Shown here in pieces: positions 37,651-46,247 of a DNA stretch of 64,000 nucleotides. The translations under genes and the position numbers were made by a program. Under the pieces are notes generated by a model. That model saw only the letters and a list, made by a program, of their open reading frames with translations, did no database searches and was not told where the DNA came from. Origin of the DNA: Chitinophagaceae bacterium (GTDB taxonomy: Bacteria; Bacteroidota; Bacteroidia; Chitinophagales; Chitinophagaceae). Position 1 is the stretch's first letter. Every line of letters begins with the position of its first letter. The stretch covers positions 124,001 through 188,000 of the forward strand of contig JAIEMP010000007.1 in NCBI GenBank assembly GCA_019752045.1. Direction: 5' to 3'.

Positions 37651-40245
37651 TCAAATAAGTATTAACCGGTTGGTTCTGATTCTTCTTCTCCTCACAACAG
37701 CCTTTTCAATTTCCACTGCAAAAAACACCAGCGATGAAGCAGCACCAACTAAAATGAATTCATTCAGCATTAAGGCTTCTGTTTTAAAAATGAGTTGCAG
37801 AAATGGGATATAGGTGATGGCAAATTGCAGCAACAAGGCTAACAAAACGGCACCTATAAGAGGTTTGTTGGAAAACACTCCTATACTAAATAAGGATTTT
37901 TTTTGAAAGCGGATTGCCATTACATGTGCCAGTTGGCTCAGGCATAAAACATTAAAAACAATTGTTTGCCAATGCAGCCCGTGGTTAATAGCCCATCCCT
38001 GCAGCGACAAGGCAATACCTGCCATAAACATACCCACCCATATCATGTGCAACCCCCTGCCATTAGCAAACACACTTTGCTGCGGTGGGCGTGGTGGCCG
38101 GTTCATAATATCTTTTTCTGCTTTTTCATAGGATAATGCAATAGCGGGTAAGCCATCAGAAACCAGGTTTATCCATAAAATATGTATGGGCAACAATGCA
38201 ACCGGTAAACCAATGATTGGCCCCAGCAATAAGGTCCATAACTCGCCGGAGTTGGTTGTCATCATGTATTTAATAAACTTAAGGATGTTGTCATAAATCC
38301 TTCTTCCTTCTTTTACCGCTTTTACAATGGTGGAGAAATTATCATCCAGTAAAATCATGTGCGCCGCTTCCTTAGAAACATCAGTTCCGGTTATGCCCAT
38401 TGCGATACCAATATTCGCCCTTTTTAATGAAGGGGCATCGTTCACACCATCGCCTGTCATAGCTACATAATGGCCTTTCTGTTGCAGCATTTTTACTATC
38501 TGCAGCTTTTGTTCCGGCGATACACGGGCATACACTTTTATTTTTTCTACTTTAGTCAGAAAGCTGTCATCATCTAATGCTGCAAGTTGCTGACCGGTTA
38601 TAACTATATCTTTTTCGTTGCTTAAAATACCAATGCGTTGTGCAATGGTTTTTGCTGTGAGAGGATGATCGCCGGTTATCATTACAGGTACAATTCCTGC
38701 AGTTTTACATTGGGCTACTGCCTCAAAAACTTCCTCACGAGGTGGGTCAATAATACTGATCAACCCTACGAACTGCAAACCGGATTCATGGGTTTCACTG
38801 TCAGGATTTTCAGGCAATATATCCCAATAACGACAGGCAAACCCCAGAACCCGGTGTCCTTTAGCCGCCATATCATCTACCTGTTGTTGCAGTAAAGCTG
38901 TGTCAATATTTACACATCGTTGCAGTAAAATATCCGGTGCTCCTTTGGTGAAGGAAATGATTTTATTTTCATGTGCGTGAAAAGTTGTCATCAGTTTCCG
39001 GTCGGCATCAAAAGCAATTTCCGCCAGCCGTGTCCATGTATCAGGTTGAATGTTTTGTTCCCTTGCCACTTCCATCAAAGCAATTTCTGTACTGTCGCCC
39101 TTTATAATCTTGTCAGCATCTTCAACAGCATCATTGTTTAAGGCAAGCGCATGCAGCAACAGCATTACTTCTTCCTGTTGTTTGATGGCGGATAAAGCAT
39201 TTCTTTCATGCAGTTGTCCGTTTACAAACAGCTGCTCAACATGCATTTTGTTTTTGGTAAGGGTGCCTGTTTTATCAGTGCAGATATAGGTAACAGAACC
39301 TAACGTTTCTACAGCCGGTAATTTTCTGATCAGACTGTTAAACCGGATCATTCTCCTTGCAGCCAATGCCAGAGAAATAGTGATAACGGCAGGTAATGCT
39401 TCCGGAATGGCTGCTACAGCCAGTGAAATACTGGTGAGTACCATTTTAGTAATATCCTCACCTCTTAACCAACCGGCAATAAAAAACAGAATGCATAAAA
39501 ACAGCACCAGAACAGAAAGTTTTTTCCCAAATGATGCCATGCGTTGTTGCAATGGCGTAAGCGTTTCATCTTCCTGCAACATTTTGGCGATACGACCTAA
39601 CTCGGTTTGCATTCCCGTAGCAATCACCACGCCAATACCACGCCCATAAGTAACAAACGTACCTTTAAATGCGAGATTCTTTTTGTCTCCAATTGGCAAA
39701 TCATCTGCTTCCAGTGACTGCGTGATTTTATCAATTGCATGTGACTCGCCGGTTAATGCCGCTTCTTCAATTTTTAAATTTTTCGATTCAATAATCCGAA
39801 GATCTGCAGGAACTGCATTACCTACTTCTAACATGACGACATCTCCAGGTACTAATTCAGTAGCAGGCATGTCTGTAACATTCCCATCACGCAGCACCCT
39901 GGCTTTCGTAATAGCCATTTGTTTTAAAGCCTGCATTGCTTTCTCTGCACGGTATTCCTGAAAAAAACCCAGAAAGGCATTTAATAAAACGATGATAAGA
40001 ATAACGACTGTATCAGTGAAGTCACCAACAATACCTGATATAAATGCTGCGATAAGTAAAATTAAAATCATCACGTCTTTAAACTGCGTCAAAAGCATAA
40101 TGGCTATGCTTTTCTTTTTACCTTCCTGTAATTCGTTGGGGCCTGTTTGCAGCAATTTTTCTTCGGCTGCAACGGCAGTTAGGCCTTTATGGTTGGTACC
40201 AAGCAATTCAAAAAGTTCGGGTATGCTTAATTTGTGCCAGTTCAT
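37651..40245 (-). CDS. P-type cation-transporting ATPase (Ca2+ type, P2)
   Basis: 864 residues, normal for bacterial P2 ATPases. It starts with a cation-ATPase N-terminal domain, then actuator loop EAALTGES near residue 165, membrane motif IPEALPAVITISLA (ion site in M4), phosphorylation site CTDKTGTLTKNK near residue 330, and hinge MTGDGVNDAPSLKRA near residue 595. The C-terminal cation domain includes NLVSDGLPAIALSYE (M6, Asn and Asp ligands). These features fit Ca2+ export; Mn2+ or other divalent ions cannot be excluded. Part of the ion and stress section of the cargo. Confidence 0.93.
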   Translation of the reverse strand: MNWHKLSIPELFELLGTNHKGLTAVAAEEKLLQTGPNELQEGKKKSIAIMLLTQFKDVMILILLIAAFISGIVGDFTDTVVILIIVLLNAFLGFFQEYRAEKAMQALKQMAITKARVLRDGNVTDMPATELVPGDVVMLEVGNAVPADLRIIESKNLKIEEAALTGESHAIDKITQSLEADDLPIGDKKNLAFKGTFVTYGRGIGVVIATGMQTELGRIAKMLQEDETLTPLQQRMASFGKKLSVLVLFLCILFFIAGWLRGEDITKMVLTSISLAVAAIPEALPAVITISLALAARRMIRFNSLIRKLPAVETLGSVTYICTDKTGTLTKNKMHVEQLFVNGQLHERNALSAIKQQEEVMLLLHALALNNDAVEDADKIIKGDSTEIALMEVAREQNIQPDTWTRLAEIAFDADRKLMTTFHAHENKIISFTKGAPDILLQRCVNIDTALLQQQVDDMAAKGHRVLGFACRYWDILPENPDSETHESGLQFVGLISIIDPPREEVFEAVAQCKTAGIVPVMITGDHPLTAKTIAQRIGILSNEKDIVITGQQLAALDDDSFLTKVEKIKVYARVSPEQKLQIVKMLQQKGHYVAMTGDGVNDAPSLKRANIGIAMGITGTDVSKEAAHMILLDDNFSTIVKAVKEGRRIYDNILKFIKYMMTTNSGELWTLLLGPIIGLPVALLPIHILWINLVSDGLPAIALSYEKAEKDIMNRPPRPPQQSVFANGRGLHMIWVGMFMAGIALSLQGWAINHGLHWQTIVFNVLCLSQLAHVMAIRFQKKSLFSIGVFSNKPLIGAVLLALLLQFAITYIPFLQLIFKTEALMLNEFILVGAASSLVFFAVEIEKAVVRRRRIRTNRLILI

Positions 40246-40360
40246 ATTTTAAAATCGATGTTATTCAAGTAAAAACTGTTTATGTTTATCATTAACAGGC
40301 TGCCTATTGACAACAGATGATTGCAACCCTTCCGATAATTTTCGAATAATAAGTATAACC

Positions 40361-41041
40361 TTACATACTTATAAACCAGCCCAGGTACAACCAAAACTGA
40401 TTTCGGGAAGCACCTGATATAAATTCATTTAACCGGTAGTCAATACCAAATTCGAATTTATTGTTGTCACTTAAAGCATAACCAAATGCAGGTATCAATC
40501 TTAATTCAAAATCTGTCTCTCTGCCTTCAATAGCAAACAAGTATTCATTGTTTAGCTTGAAATAAAATTCTTTAGGGTCAACATCTTTTCCATTTAAGGC
40601 CTTTTCCACACCAATTCTGTATCTGAGCCTGACCTGAGGAGGATTGTTGTTACGAATAGTTTGATCAGTTGAAATTCTGTGCCCAAGCCTGAACAGGTTA
40701 TATTTTTTTACGACTGAATATTGCTGGATAAATCTATGAACAACTTCATTGTCACGGAACCGGATCATATATCCTGCACCCAATGAGTTATTTACTCCTG
40801 TCTTTTTTGAAGCAATCAATGCTATATCCGTCAGGTCATACCGATAGGCAGTTTTGAAATTCTGTGCAAACTGCCCTTCAGAAAATAATAGTCTTGATTC
40901 TGCCTTTGCATTCAACCGCCAATCCTTGTGTAAGGATATATTCAGATTAATCTGAGGAAGAACTCCTGTACTATAAACTCCTTGTGACCGTACAACCAAA
41001 AAGTGCAATAACAAAATACCAAAAATGAATATGTATTTCAT
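40361..41041 (-). CDS. DUF2490 outer-membrane beta-barrel protein
   Basis: 226 residues with a signal peptide (LLLHFLVVRSQG). The body alternates polar and hydrophobic residues in short strands (WRLNAKAESRLLFSEGQ, FRLGHRISTDQTIR, KFEFGIDYRLNEFIS) and ends with an aromatic strand, as expected for a small barrel of the DUF2490 family. Function unknown. It starts 2 bases after the stop of the preceding gene on the same strand, so both form a pair exported to the envelope. Confidence 0.75.
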   Translation of the reverse strand: MKYIFIFGILLLHFLVVRSQGVYSTGVLPQINLNISLHKDWRLNAKAESRLLFSEGQFAQNFKTAYRYDLTDIALIASKKTGVNNSLGAGYMIRFRDNEVVHRFIQQYSVVKKYNLFRLGHRISTDQTIRNNNPPQVRLRYRIGVEKALNGKDVDPKEFYFKLNNEYLFAIEGRETDFELRLIPAFGYALSDNNKFEFGIDYRLNEFISGASRNQFWLYLGWFISM

Positions 41042-41043
41042 TC

Positions 41044-41622
41044 TCAGTAATCTAAATTATCAGTATTCCTCTGTACAATTTCCGAAACACTTAAAATGCC
41101 TCCTCCACTGCTGAATTGTATTTCGTACATCCTTGTTGATTTGCCTTTTTTCCCCTGTACTACTATTTCGTAATTAATAGTGTATGGTAATTCGCTGTTG
41201 TTTTTTTCAATTAGTTCGTATAATGTCTGGTTTGACCCAATCCATTGAACCTGCACTTTATCTATTTTATGTTTTCTGTAAATGGAGTCTAACTTTTTTA
41301 CGATGGCCGATCGGGTATCCTGAGAAATATCATGTAACCGGATTTTTTTCTCAACATCCTGGATATAGCCAGACGTATCAAATTCAATGCTGTAGAGGGA
41401 ACCCTTATAGTAAACTTTGGCTTCAATAGACAGGCCTTTTAAACTTTCTTCACCATACCATTTTACCTTGCTGTTTGGGCAACACGAATCCATAAATGTT
41501 ATTGCCATACCCGGAACGTTCTCTTTTTTCAGATCATATTCCCTCTCATATTTGATTTGTCCGGCCAAATTGAATGGCAACGTAAATAGAAAAATCAGGA
41601 ATATAATACTATAGTTTTTCAT
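41044..41622 (-). CDS. exported PepSY-like protein, uncharacterised
   Basis: 192 residues with a signal peptide (IIFLIFLFTLPFNLAGQ). The content recalls the PepSY-like periplasmic repeat fold: an alpha-beta pattern with SIEFDTSGYIQDVEKKIRLH and a second half (YEIVVQGKKGKS, MYEIQFSSGGGILSV) that may be a repeat of it. It has a Cys pair (SCCP) near residue 47. No function can be given. It overlaps no gene and is closely linked to the DUF2490 gene downstream. Confidence 0.55.
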   Translation of the reverse strand: MKNYSIIFLIFLFTLPFNLAGQIKYEREYDLKKENVPGMAITFMDSCCPNSKVKWYGEESLKGLSIEAKVYYKGSLYSIEFDTSGYIQDVEKKIRLHDISQDTRSAIVKKLDSIYRKHKIDKVQVQWIGSNQTLYELIEKNNSELPYTINYEIVVQGKKGKSTRMYEIQFSSGGGILSVSEIVQRNTDNLDY

Positions 41623-41751
41623 TCTTTACTTACTCTCTCTTTTATTATGACAAAACTGTTTGGGATTGCCATTGAGTTCGGATAATTTATCAGTTGTTTA
41701 GTTGAAAGTTGTTTACCGTGACCCGATGCTTTTGGATCTGCTCATTTTTAA

Positions 41752-42078
41752 TTATAATAGTTGTGGTGAAATATCATTTCTCGTTCCAATTATTTTTGTT
41801 TTCTTTCTTTTCAGTTGTTCCTTTATTATTTCAACTGCATTTGATACAGCCTTCTCAAATGTTTTGCATTGGGAACTTGCAAAAAGGTCGTTACCTGGTA
41901 TAGCCAACCTGATTTCACATAGTTTATTTTCTTTTATGTCTGAATTTTCAAGCCTCAAAGAAATTTCACTTGTAATAATTTCGCCGCAATACCGGGATAG
42001 TTTCTCAACTTTTTCATGTATATAACCCATAAGCTCCAGATTGACTGTAAAGCCGGGAGACTGAATATCTATTTTCAT
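41752..42078 (-). CDS. hpf: HPF/RaiA-like ribosome-associated protein
   Basis: 108 residues from the ATG at 42078; the frame also runs to a TTG at 42096 that is less likely. MKIDIQSPGFTVNLELMGYI followed by KVEKLSRYCGEI and AIPGNDLFASSQCKTFEKAV is the ribosomal hibernation / sigma-54 modulation family, a beta-alpha-beta-beta-beta-alpha fold that sits in the decoding centre and stops translation in starved cells. It is the short form without the C-terminal dimer domain. It follows the universal stress gene after 33 bases, a common pairing in stress islands. Confidence 0.88.
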   Translation of the reverse strand: MKIDIQSPGFTVNLELMGYIHEKVEKLSRYCGEIITSEISLRLENSDIKENKLCEIRLAIPGNDLFASSQCKTFEKAVSNAVEIIKEQLKRKKTKIIGTRNDISPQLL

Positions 42079-42111
42079 TTTCTTTAATTTTTTCAATAAT
42101 AATTTTTTATT

Positions 42112-42954
42112 TTATGCAGGTATTACCAACAGTGGTACTCGTGTATGGTAAGACATTTTCTTTGTAATACTCGGGTTAAAAATACTTTCCACGAAGGTTC
42201 GCTTTTGAGTTACCATTGTCACTATATCAATACCCTGTTCAAGTATGTATTCTTCAATAGTTTCCTGAAACTTATGTCCGCTTAAATGAACAGACCTTAT
42301 GTTGGTATTCTTATAATGGGCTTTTAGCCTTTCTTCACAGGAAGTAATGCTTCTTTTATGCTCCAGATAATCAACAGCTTCGGCAGAATCTATGTCAGTA
42401 AATATGGCAATATGTACTATGGCATTAAACATTGCTGCCAGTTCAAACACTGGGTTAATAATATCAGGTTGCTCTTCAAAATCATTTACCACCAGTAAGA
42501 TTTTTTCAGGGATACCCCATTCACTCAAAAGCGGAACAGCCATTACCGGCACATTTATTTTACCGATAATCCCGGCAGTTTTGCTGCCAAATATTTTTTC
42601 TTTTAGTCTGGACACACCCAGGGTGCCCATTATAATAAGGTCAGCATGATGCTCTTCGGAAGCCTGCAGAATGGTATCAGTTACCTTGCCTTTATACAGC
42701 TTTATACTTACAGAAAGATTTCCAGTGCCTTCAATGTTCTTTTTTAATAATGACAGATTCGCATTTGTTTTTTCAATTATATTTTGGTTATGTTCTTTAT
42801 ACACGTTTTGATGGTCTTTGAAAACAGTGTCAATCAAATCAAAGGCATGTATTAAAATGATTTCTGCCTTTGCCTGTTTGGCAATTTGCACAGCAAAATC
42901 AAGGGCCTTGTTAGCATTAGGGGAGAAATCGGTTGGTACTAATATTTTTTTCAT
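42112..42954 (-). CDS. universal stress protein, two tandem Usp domains
   Basis: 280 residues. The first Usp domain (about 1-140) starts KILVPTDFSPNANKALDFAV and has the ATP-loop motif G-2x-G-9x-G-S in MGTLGVSRLKEKIFGSK. The second (about 148-280) starts KILLVVNDFEEQPDI and has lost the G-rich loop, so only the first is likely to bind ATP. Such proteins are induced by starvation, oxidative and ionic stress. It heads a small operon with hpf. A hairpin and an AT-rich inverted repeat lie in the upstream 222-base gap. Confidence 0.92.
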   Translation of the reverse strand: MKKILVPTDFSPNANKALDFAVQIAKQAKAEIILIHAFDLIDTVFKDHQNVYKEHNQNIIEKTNANLSLLKKNIEGTGNLSVSIKLYKGKVTDTILQASEEHHADLIIMGTLGVSRLKEKIFGSKTAGIIGKINVPVMAVPLLSEWGIPEKILLVVNDFEEQPDIINPVFELAAMFNAIVHIAIFTDIDSAEAVDYLEHKRSITSCEERLKAHYKNTNIRSVHLSGHKFQETIEEYILEQGIDIVTMVTQKRTFVESIFNPSITKKMSYHTRVPLLVIPA

Positions 42955-43041
42955 GACTGCAAAAGATTATTATACTGCTATGTGTTATAATACATCAATG
43001 TTACGTGAACTGCAACATAATAAAGATGATAAACATTATTC

Positions 43042-43065
43042 AAACCGAAAATTTGTATTCGGTTT
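43042..43065. repeat. 8-bp hairpin upstream of the universal stress gene
   Basis: AAACCGAA (43042-43049) and TTCGGTTT (43058-43065) pair perfectly around an 8-base loop, 88 bases before the usp start. It may be an operator or leader hairpin, or a terminator for the upstream remnant gene. No T-run follows on the minus strand. Confidence 0.35.
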
Positions 43066-43176
43066 CAAAACATGGTCTTTCAGTTAGGTTTAACTGCAAA
43101 CACAATCCCCAAAAAAGCCTAGCTATCCCTAAACCTGACTTTTAAAAATGCAGTAAAGTCTATTCAATCTGCCAAA

Positions 43177-43605
43177 TCAGATATGGTGATTCTTGCAGCC
43201 TTCAATTCCACTATATCCTTTTTCAATTTCGATCTGTTGTTCTTTTATTGTTCCTACCAGTATGGGTATAAGACTGGTTTTATCAATTGTTCTGATCCTC
43301 GTATCACTGTACAAACTTTTTCCAAACATATACGAAACGTGCCTGGCAGTTACCAGTTCCGGGAAAATCTGTTGCATATTATCCGGCATATAGCCAAAGT
43401 AAAAACCATTTTTTAGTTTCAGGTGTTTGTACTTTTCTGTTTTACATTCAAACACTATTGGCTCCAGTTGTATCATCTTTTACATAGGAGTACTGATCTC
43501 TCTCTCATTTTTTTTAATCTCCTTATTAGGCACCGCTTGGGCAAACATTAAAAATGCAATACAGAAAAAGTAAACAGAAATAATAATTTCTTTTGTGTAC
43601 TTTCT
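43177..43605 (-). pseudogene. broken S74-chaperone-like (endosialidase chaperone) protein gene
   Basis: The lower part (from ATG 43476) encodes MIQLEPIVFECKTEKYKHLK, then DNMQQIFPELV, VSYMFGKSLYSD and IDKTSLIPILVGTIKEQQIE. This is the C-terminal intramolecular-chaperone type domain of tail-fibre-like Bacteroidota surface proteins. Directly upstream in the same frame, after one TAA codon (43482-43480), lies an export signal (VYFFCIAFLMFAQA) and a charged linker (PNKEIKKNEREISTPM). No start codon exists in that frame; a one-base shift reaches GTG AAG AAA. Thus a short secreted protein of about 140 residues seems to be broken twice. The domain identity is more certain than the lesions. Confidence 0.55.
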
Positions 43606-43734
43606 TCACCTATTCATTAAAATTTATTATATAATTATTTTAAACTAATTTCTGTTTAGCAAATGATCATCCAATAGATTCAATAATTAGTTAAATAAAA
43701 TCAGGCAGCATTTTACATCTGCCTGAAGTTGGTT

Positions 43735-44385
43735 TTACTTAGGGCTGTTAATAATTAAAGTATCATCATAAAAACTTACTTCACCAGTTGTAATATCATG
43801 AGTACCGCCAACAATACCTATTGCACCTGATTCTATCATTTCTTTTAGAATAGGGCTGCGTTCCATAATAGCATGTACTGTTCTTTTAACATTAATAGTT
43901 GCCACTTTTTCTACAAACTCATTGTTGCCTGAGTTTCGATTATCTTCTTCAGTTTTTTCATCATAAACCGCAGGCTGTATTTTGCTTAACAACGCTGTCA
44001 GGTTGCCCATTTCTACATGGTCACAGGCGCCTTTTACTGCACCGCATTTTGTATGGCCCAACACCACTATTATTTTTGAGCCGGCTACTTTGCATCCAAA
44101 CTCCATACTCCCCAGAACGTCTTCATTAATGATATTGCCGGCAATACGAATGCTGAACACATCTCCCAAACCCTGGTCGAAAATCAATTCTGCCGATGTG
44201 CGGGAATCAATACAACTTAAAATGACTGCAAACGGATGTTGCCCATCAGATGTTTCATTGGCCTGTTGCAACAAATTGCGGTTTATTTTAAGGTTATTCA
44301 TAAACCTTTTGTTACCTTCTTTTATTAAGTTCAATGCAATAGAAGGGGTTATGGCTGCCTGCATTTCTTTCGTTAATGTTTTCAT
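43735..44385 (-). CDS. beta-class carbonic anhydrase
   Basis: 216 residues, no signal peptide found. Zinc site residues are all visible: Cys in ILSCIDSRTSAELIFD with its Asp/Arg dyad, and His and Cys in VVLGHTKCGAVKGACD. It interconverts CO2 and bicarbonate, giving the cell bicarbonate for carboxylases. The gene begins 14 bases after the SulP transporter gene, so the two are an operon controlled by the operator at 45994-46033. Coupling of SulP transporters with carbonic anhydrase is well known and suggests bicarbonate uptake or retention. Confidence 0.95.
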   Translation of the reverse strand: MKTLTKEMQAAITPSIALNLIKEGNKRFMNNLKINRNLLQQANETSDGQHPFAVILSCIDSRTSAELIFDQGLGDVFSIRIAGNIINEDVLGSMEFGCKVAGSKIIVVLGHTKCGAVKGACDHVEMGNLTALLSKIQPAVYDEKTEEDNRNSGNNEFVEKVATINVKRTVHAIMERSPILKEMIESGAIGIVGGTHDITTGEVSFYDDTLIINSPK

Positions 44386-44399
44386 TTAATTGTTTTTTG

Positions 44400-45965
44400 T
44401 TAAGTTGATTGCAAATAAGCCGGTTCAGTAAATTTTATTTTCTCAACGGTGATGTTCTTGGTTTTAGCATTTGTCTCATAATCCTTTATTAACTCAAGTA
44501 CATCATAAGCAACTGATTTTGATTTGGAAAAATCAATAATCACTTTTGAATTAGCCGGGATTTCATCCAATTCTTTTATTACATTGGCTTTATTAAAAAA
44601 CGAGACTTCTTCTGCTAAAACAAGGTGATGAACTTCTTGTCCTTCTTCTGTAGTTATGCTTTCTTTCATATGATGAGAGTTACGATAACTATGGCGCAAA
44701 GTGTAAAAGACACCGAAGAGGATGCCAATGGTTATTCCTTTTAATAAATCGGTTGCCAATATACCAACAACAGTTGCGGTAAAGGGTATGAACTGCTCCC
44801 AGCCTAATTTGTACATTCGTTTAAAAAGAGCAGGTTTGGCTAATTTATAACCAACCATAATCAATATTGCAGCTAAGCTGGAGAGCGGAATCATGTTGAG
44901 TACTCCTGCAATGGTAATAGCACTGATTAATAAAAACACTCCATGCAATATGGTCGACATCTTTGTTTTGCCGCCGAATGTAATATTGGCTGTACTACGT
45001 ACAATTACCTGCGTAATGGGCAAACCACCAATCATACCTGAAAGCATATTTCCCAATCCCTGGGCTTTTAACTCCCTGTTAGTTGGTGTAACTCTTTTTT
45101 GTGGATCCATTTTATCGGTAGCTTCAACACAAAGTAGAGTTTCTAAACTGGCAACAATGGCTAATACAATAGCTACTTCCCAAACTTTAAAATTTGTTAT
45201 TGCAGAAAAATCGGGAAAAGTAAAAAAACTGAAAAACTCCGTTAAATTATTTGCTACCGGAAGCCTCACTACCTGATCCTCTGCCAGGCTAAATTTTAAT
45301 ATGCCTGCCTGATACATATAATTCATTACAATGCCAAGAATAACTACAACAATCGGGCCTTGTATCAACTGAAATATTTTATGCTTTTTGATTAATACCT
45401 TATCCCACAAAATCAAGATTGTTATTGCAATGATCGAAATCAATACAGCACCAGGCGTAAGGGTATTAAAGGCATTGGAGATTGATGATAATGTTGTACC
45501 GCCATCAGTTTGAAAGTAAGAAAGATCTCCCTCTGCATCCTTATCATATCCTAATGCGTGTGGTATTTGTTTTAAAATTATCAGTAGCCCTATACCAGTA
45601 AGCATCCCCTTAATAACAGAGGAAGGAAAGAAATAAGCAATAAAACCAGCTTTAGCAAATCCCATAATAAGTTGAATAATACCTGCCAGTACAACGGCTA
45701 ATAGAAAGGCAGACCATGAACCAATTGCTGCGATAGAGGTTAGGACTATCACGGCTAACCCAGCAGCAGGTCCGCTAACTCCCAAAGGAGAACCGCTGCC
45801 AATACCTACTACTATACCACCAACTATACCTGCTATAATACCGGCAAACAATGGTGCACCGGATGCTAAAGCAATACCAAGGCATAGAGGGACTGCAACA
45901 AAAAAAACGACAATGCTTGCGGGGAGGTCGCTTTTAAATTCTTTAAACACGTTTTTTACTTCCAT
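44400..45965 (-). CDS. SulP-family anion (bicarbonate/sulfate) transporter
   Basis: 521 residues. About ten to twelve membrane segments include the SulP blocks VSGPAAGLAVIVLTSI and GLGNMLSGMIGGLPITQVIV with RSTANI. A short STAS-type domain ends the protein (about 430-521, VIIDFSKSKSVAYDVLELIK). SulP proteins move bicarbonate, sulfate or other anions, often with Na+ or H+. The following carbonic anhydrase gene argues for bicarbonate. The first codons (MEVKNVFKEFKSD) are closely copied in a small ORF before carB (54236-54370), and both starts share the same upstream operator layout. Confidence 0.92.
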   Translation of the reverse strand: MEVKNVFKEFKSDLPASIVVFFVAVPLCLGIALASGAPLFAGIIAGIVGGIVVGIGSGSPLGVSGPAAGLAVIVLTSIAAIGSWSAFLLAVVLAGIIQLIMGFAKAGFIAYFFPSSVIKGMLTGIGLLIILKQIPHALGYDKDAEGDLSYFQTDGGTTLSSISNAFNTLTPGAVLISIIAITILILWDKVLIKKHKIFQLIQGPIVVVILGIVMNYMYQAGILKFSLAEDQVVRLPVANNLTEFFSFFTFPDFSAITNFKVWEVAIVLAIVASLETLLCVEATDKMDPQKRVTPTNRELKAQGLGNMLSGMIGGLPITQVIVRSTANITFGGKTKMSTILHGVFLLISAITIAGVLNMIPLSSLAAILIMVGYKLAKPALFKRMYKLGWEQFIPFTATVVGILATDLLKGITIGILFGVFYTLRHSYRNSHHMKESITTEEGQEVHHLVLAEEVSFFNKANVIKELDEIPANSKVIIDFSKSKSVAYDVLELIKDYETNAKTKNITVEKIKFTEPAYLQST

Positions 45966-45993
45966 TATCAGTTGATTTAGGTTCAGGGGAATA

Positions 45994-46033
45994 AAGATAG
46001 TAATTTTATTTTTGAAGATAGTATTACTATCTT
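45994..46033. promoter_or_regulatory. operator A: half site plus 19-bp palindrome before sulP
   Basis: AAGATAGTA at 45994-46002 is followed, start to start 21 bases later, by the perfect palindrome AAGATAGTATTACTATCTT at 46015-46033 (9-base arms, one central base). On the minus strand the half site overlaps TATCTTTA, a near -7 box, 29 bases before the sulP ATG. The same layout with the same 21-base spacing occurs at 54400-54439 next to tetR, so the TetR protein is the likely binder. Confidence 0.75.
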
Positions 46034-46093
46034 ATTGAATTGTAAAATTTCCCTTACCTATGCATATCCTATATATCACTAATCAACCAGGTA

Positions 46094-46117
46094 ATGTCTA
46101 TAGCTGACATTTTTTTT
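46094..46117 (+). terminator. small terminator-like hairpin
   Basis: ATGTC (46094-46098) pairs with GACAT (46106-46110) around 7 bases, followed by seven to eight T residues. On the plus strand it would end a short transcript leaving operator A. No gene is encoded between operator A and this point. Confidence 0.35.
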
Positions 46118-46247
46118 CACCAACAAAACCACCTGTTGCGATTGAAATAGAGTGAGCTATCTTTACAAATTGAAGTAGCGAACGCCACTCGTCAAATAAG
46201 ATGAGAATTTTATGCTATGGCCGTTATAAAATACCGATTTAATAGTA

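Noticed and set aside
41702-42025. Plus-strand ORFs opposite the HPF gene
   Set aside because: Antisense to a clearly recognised protein; rich in Phe and Ser as expected for the complement of A/T-rich coding sequence.
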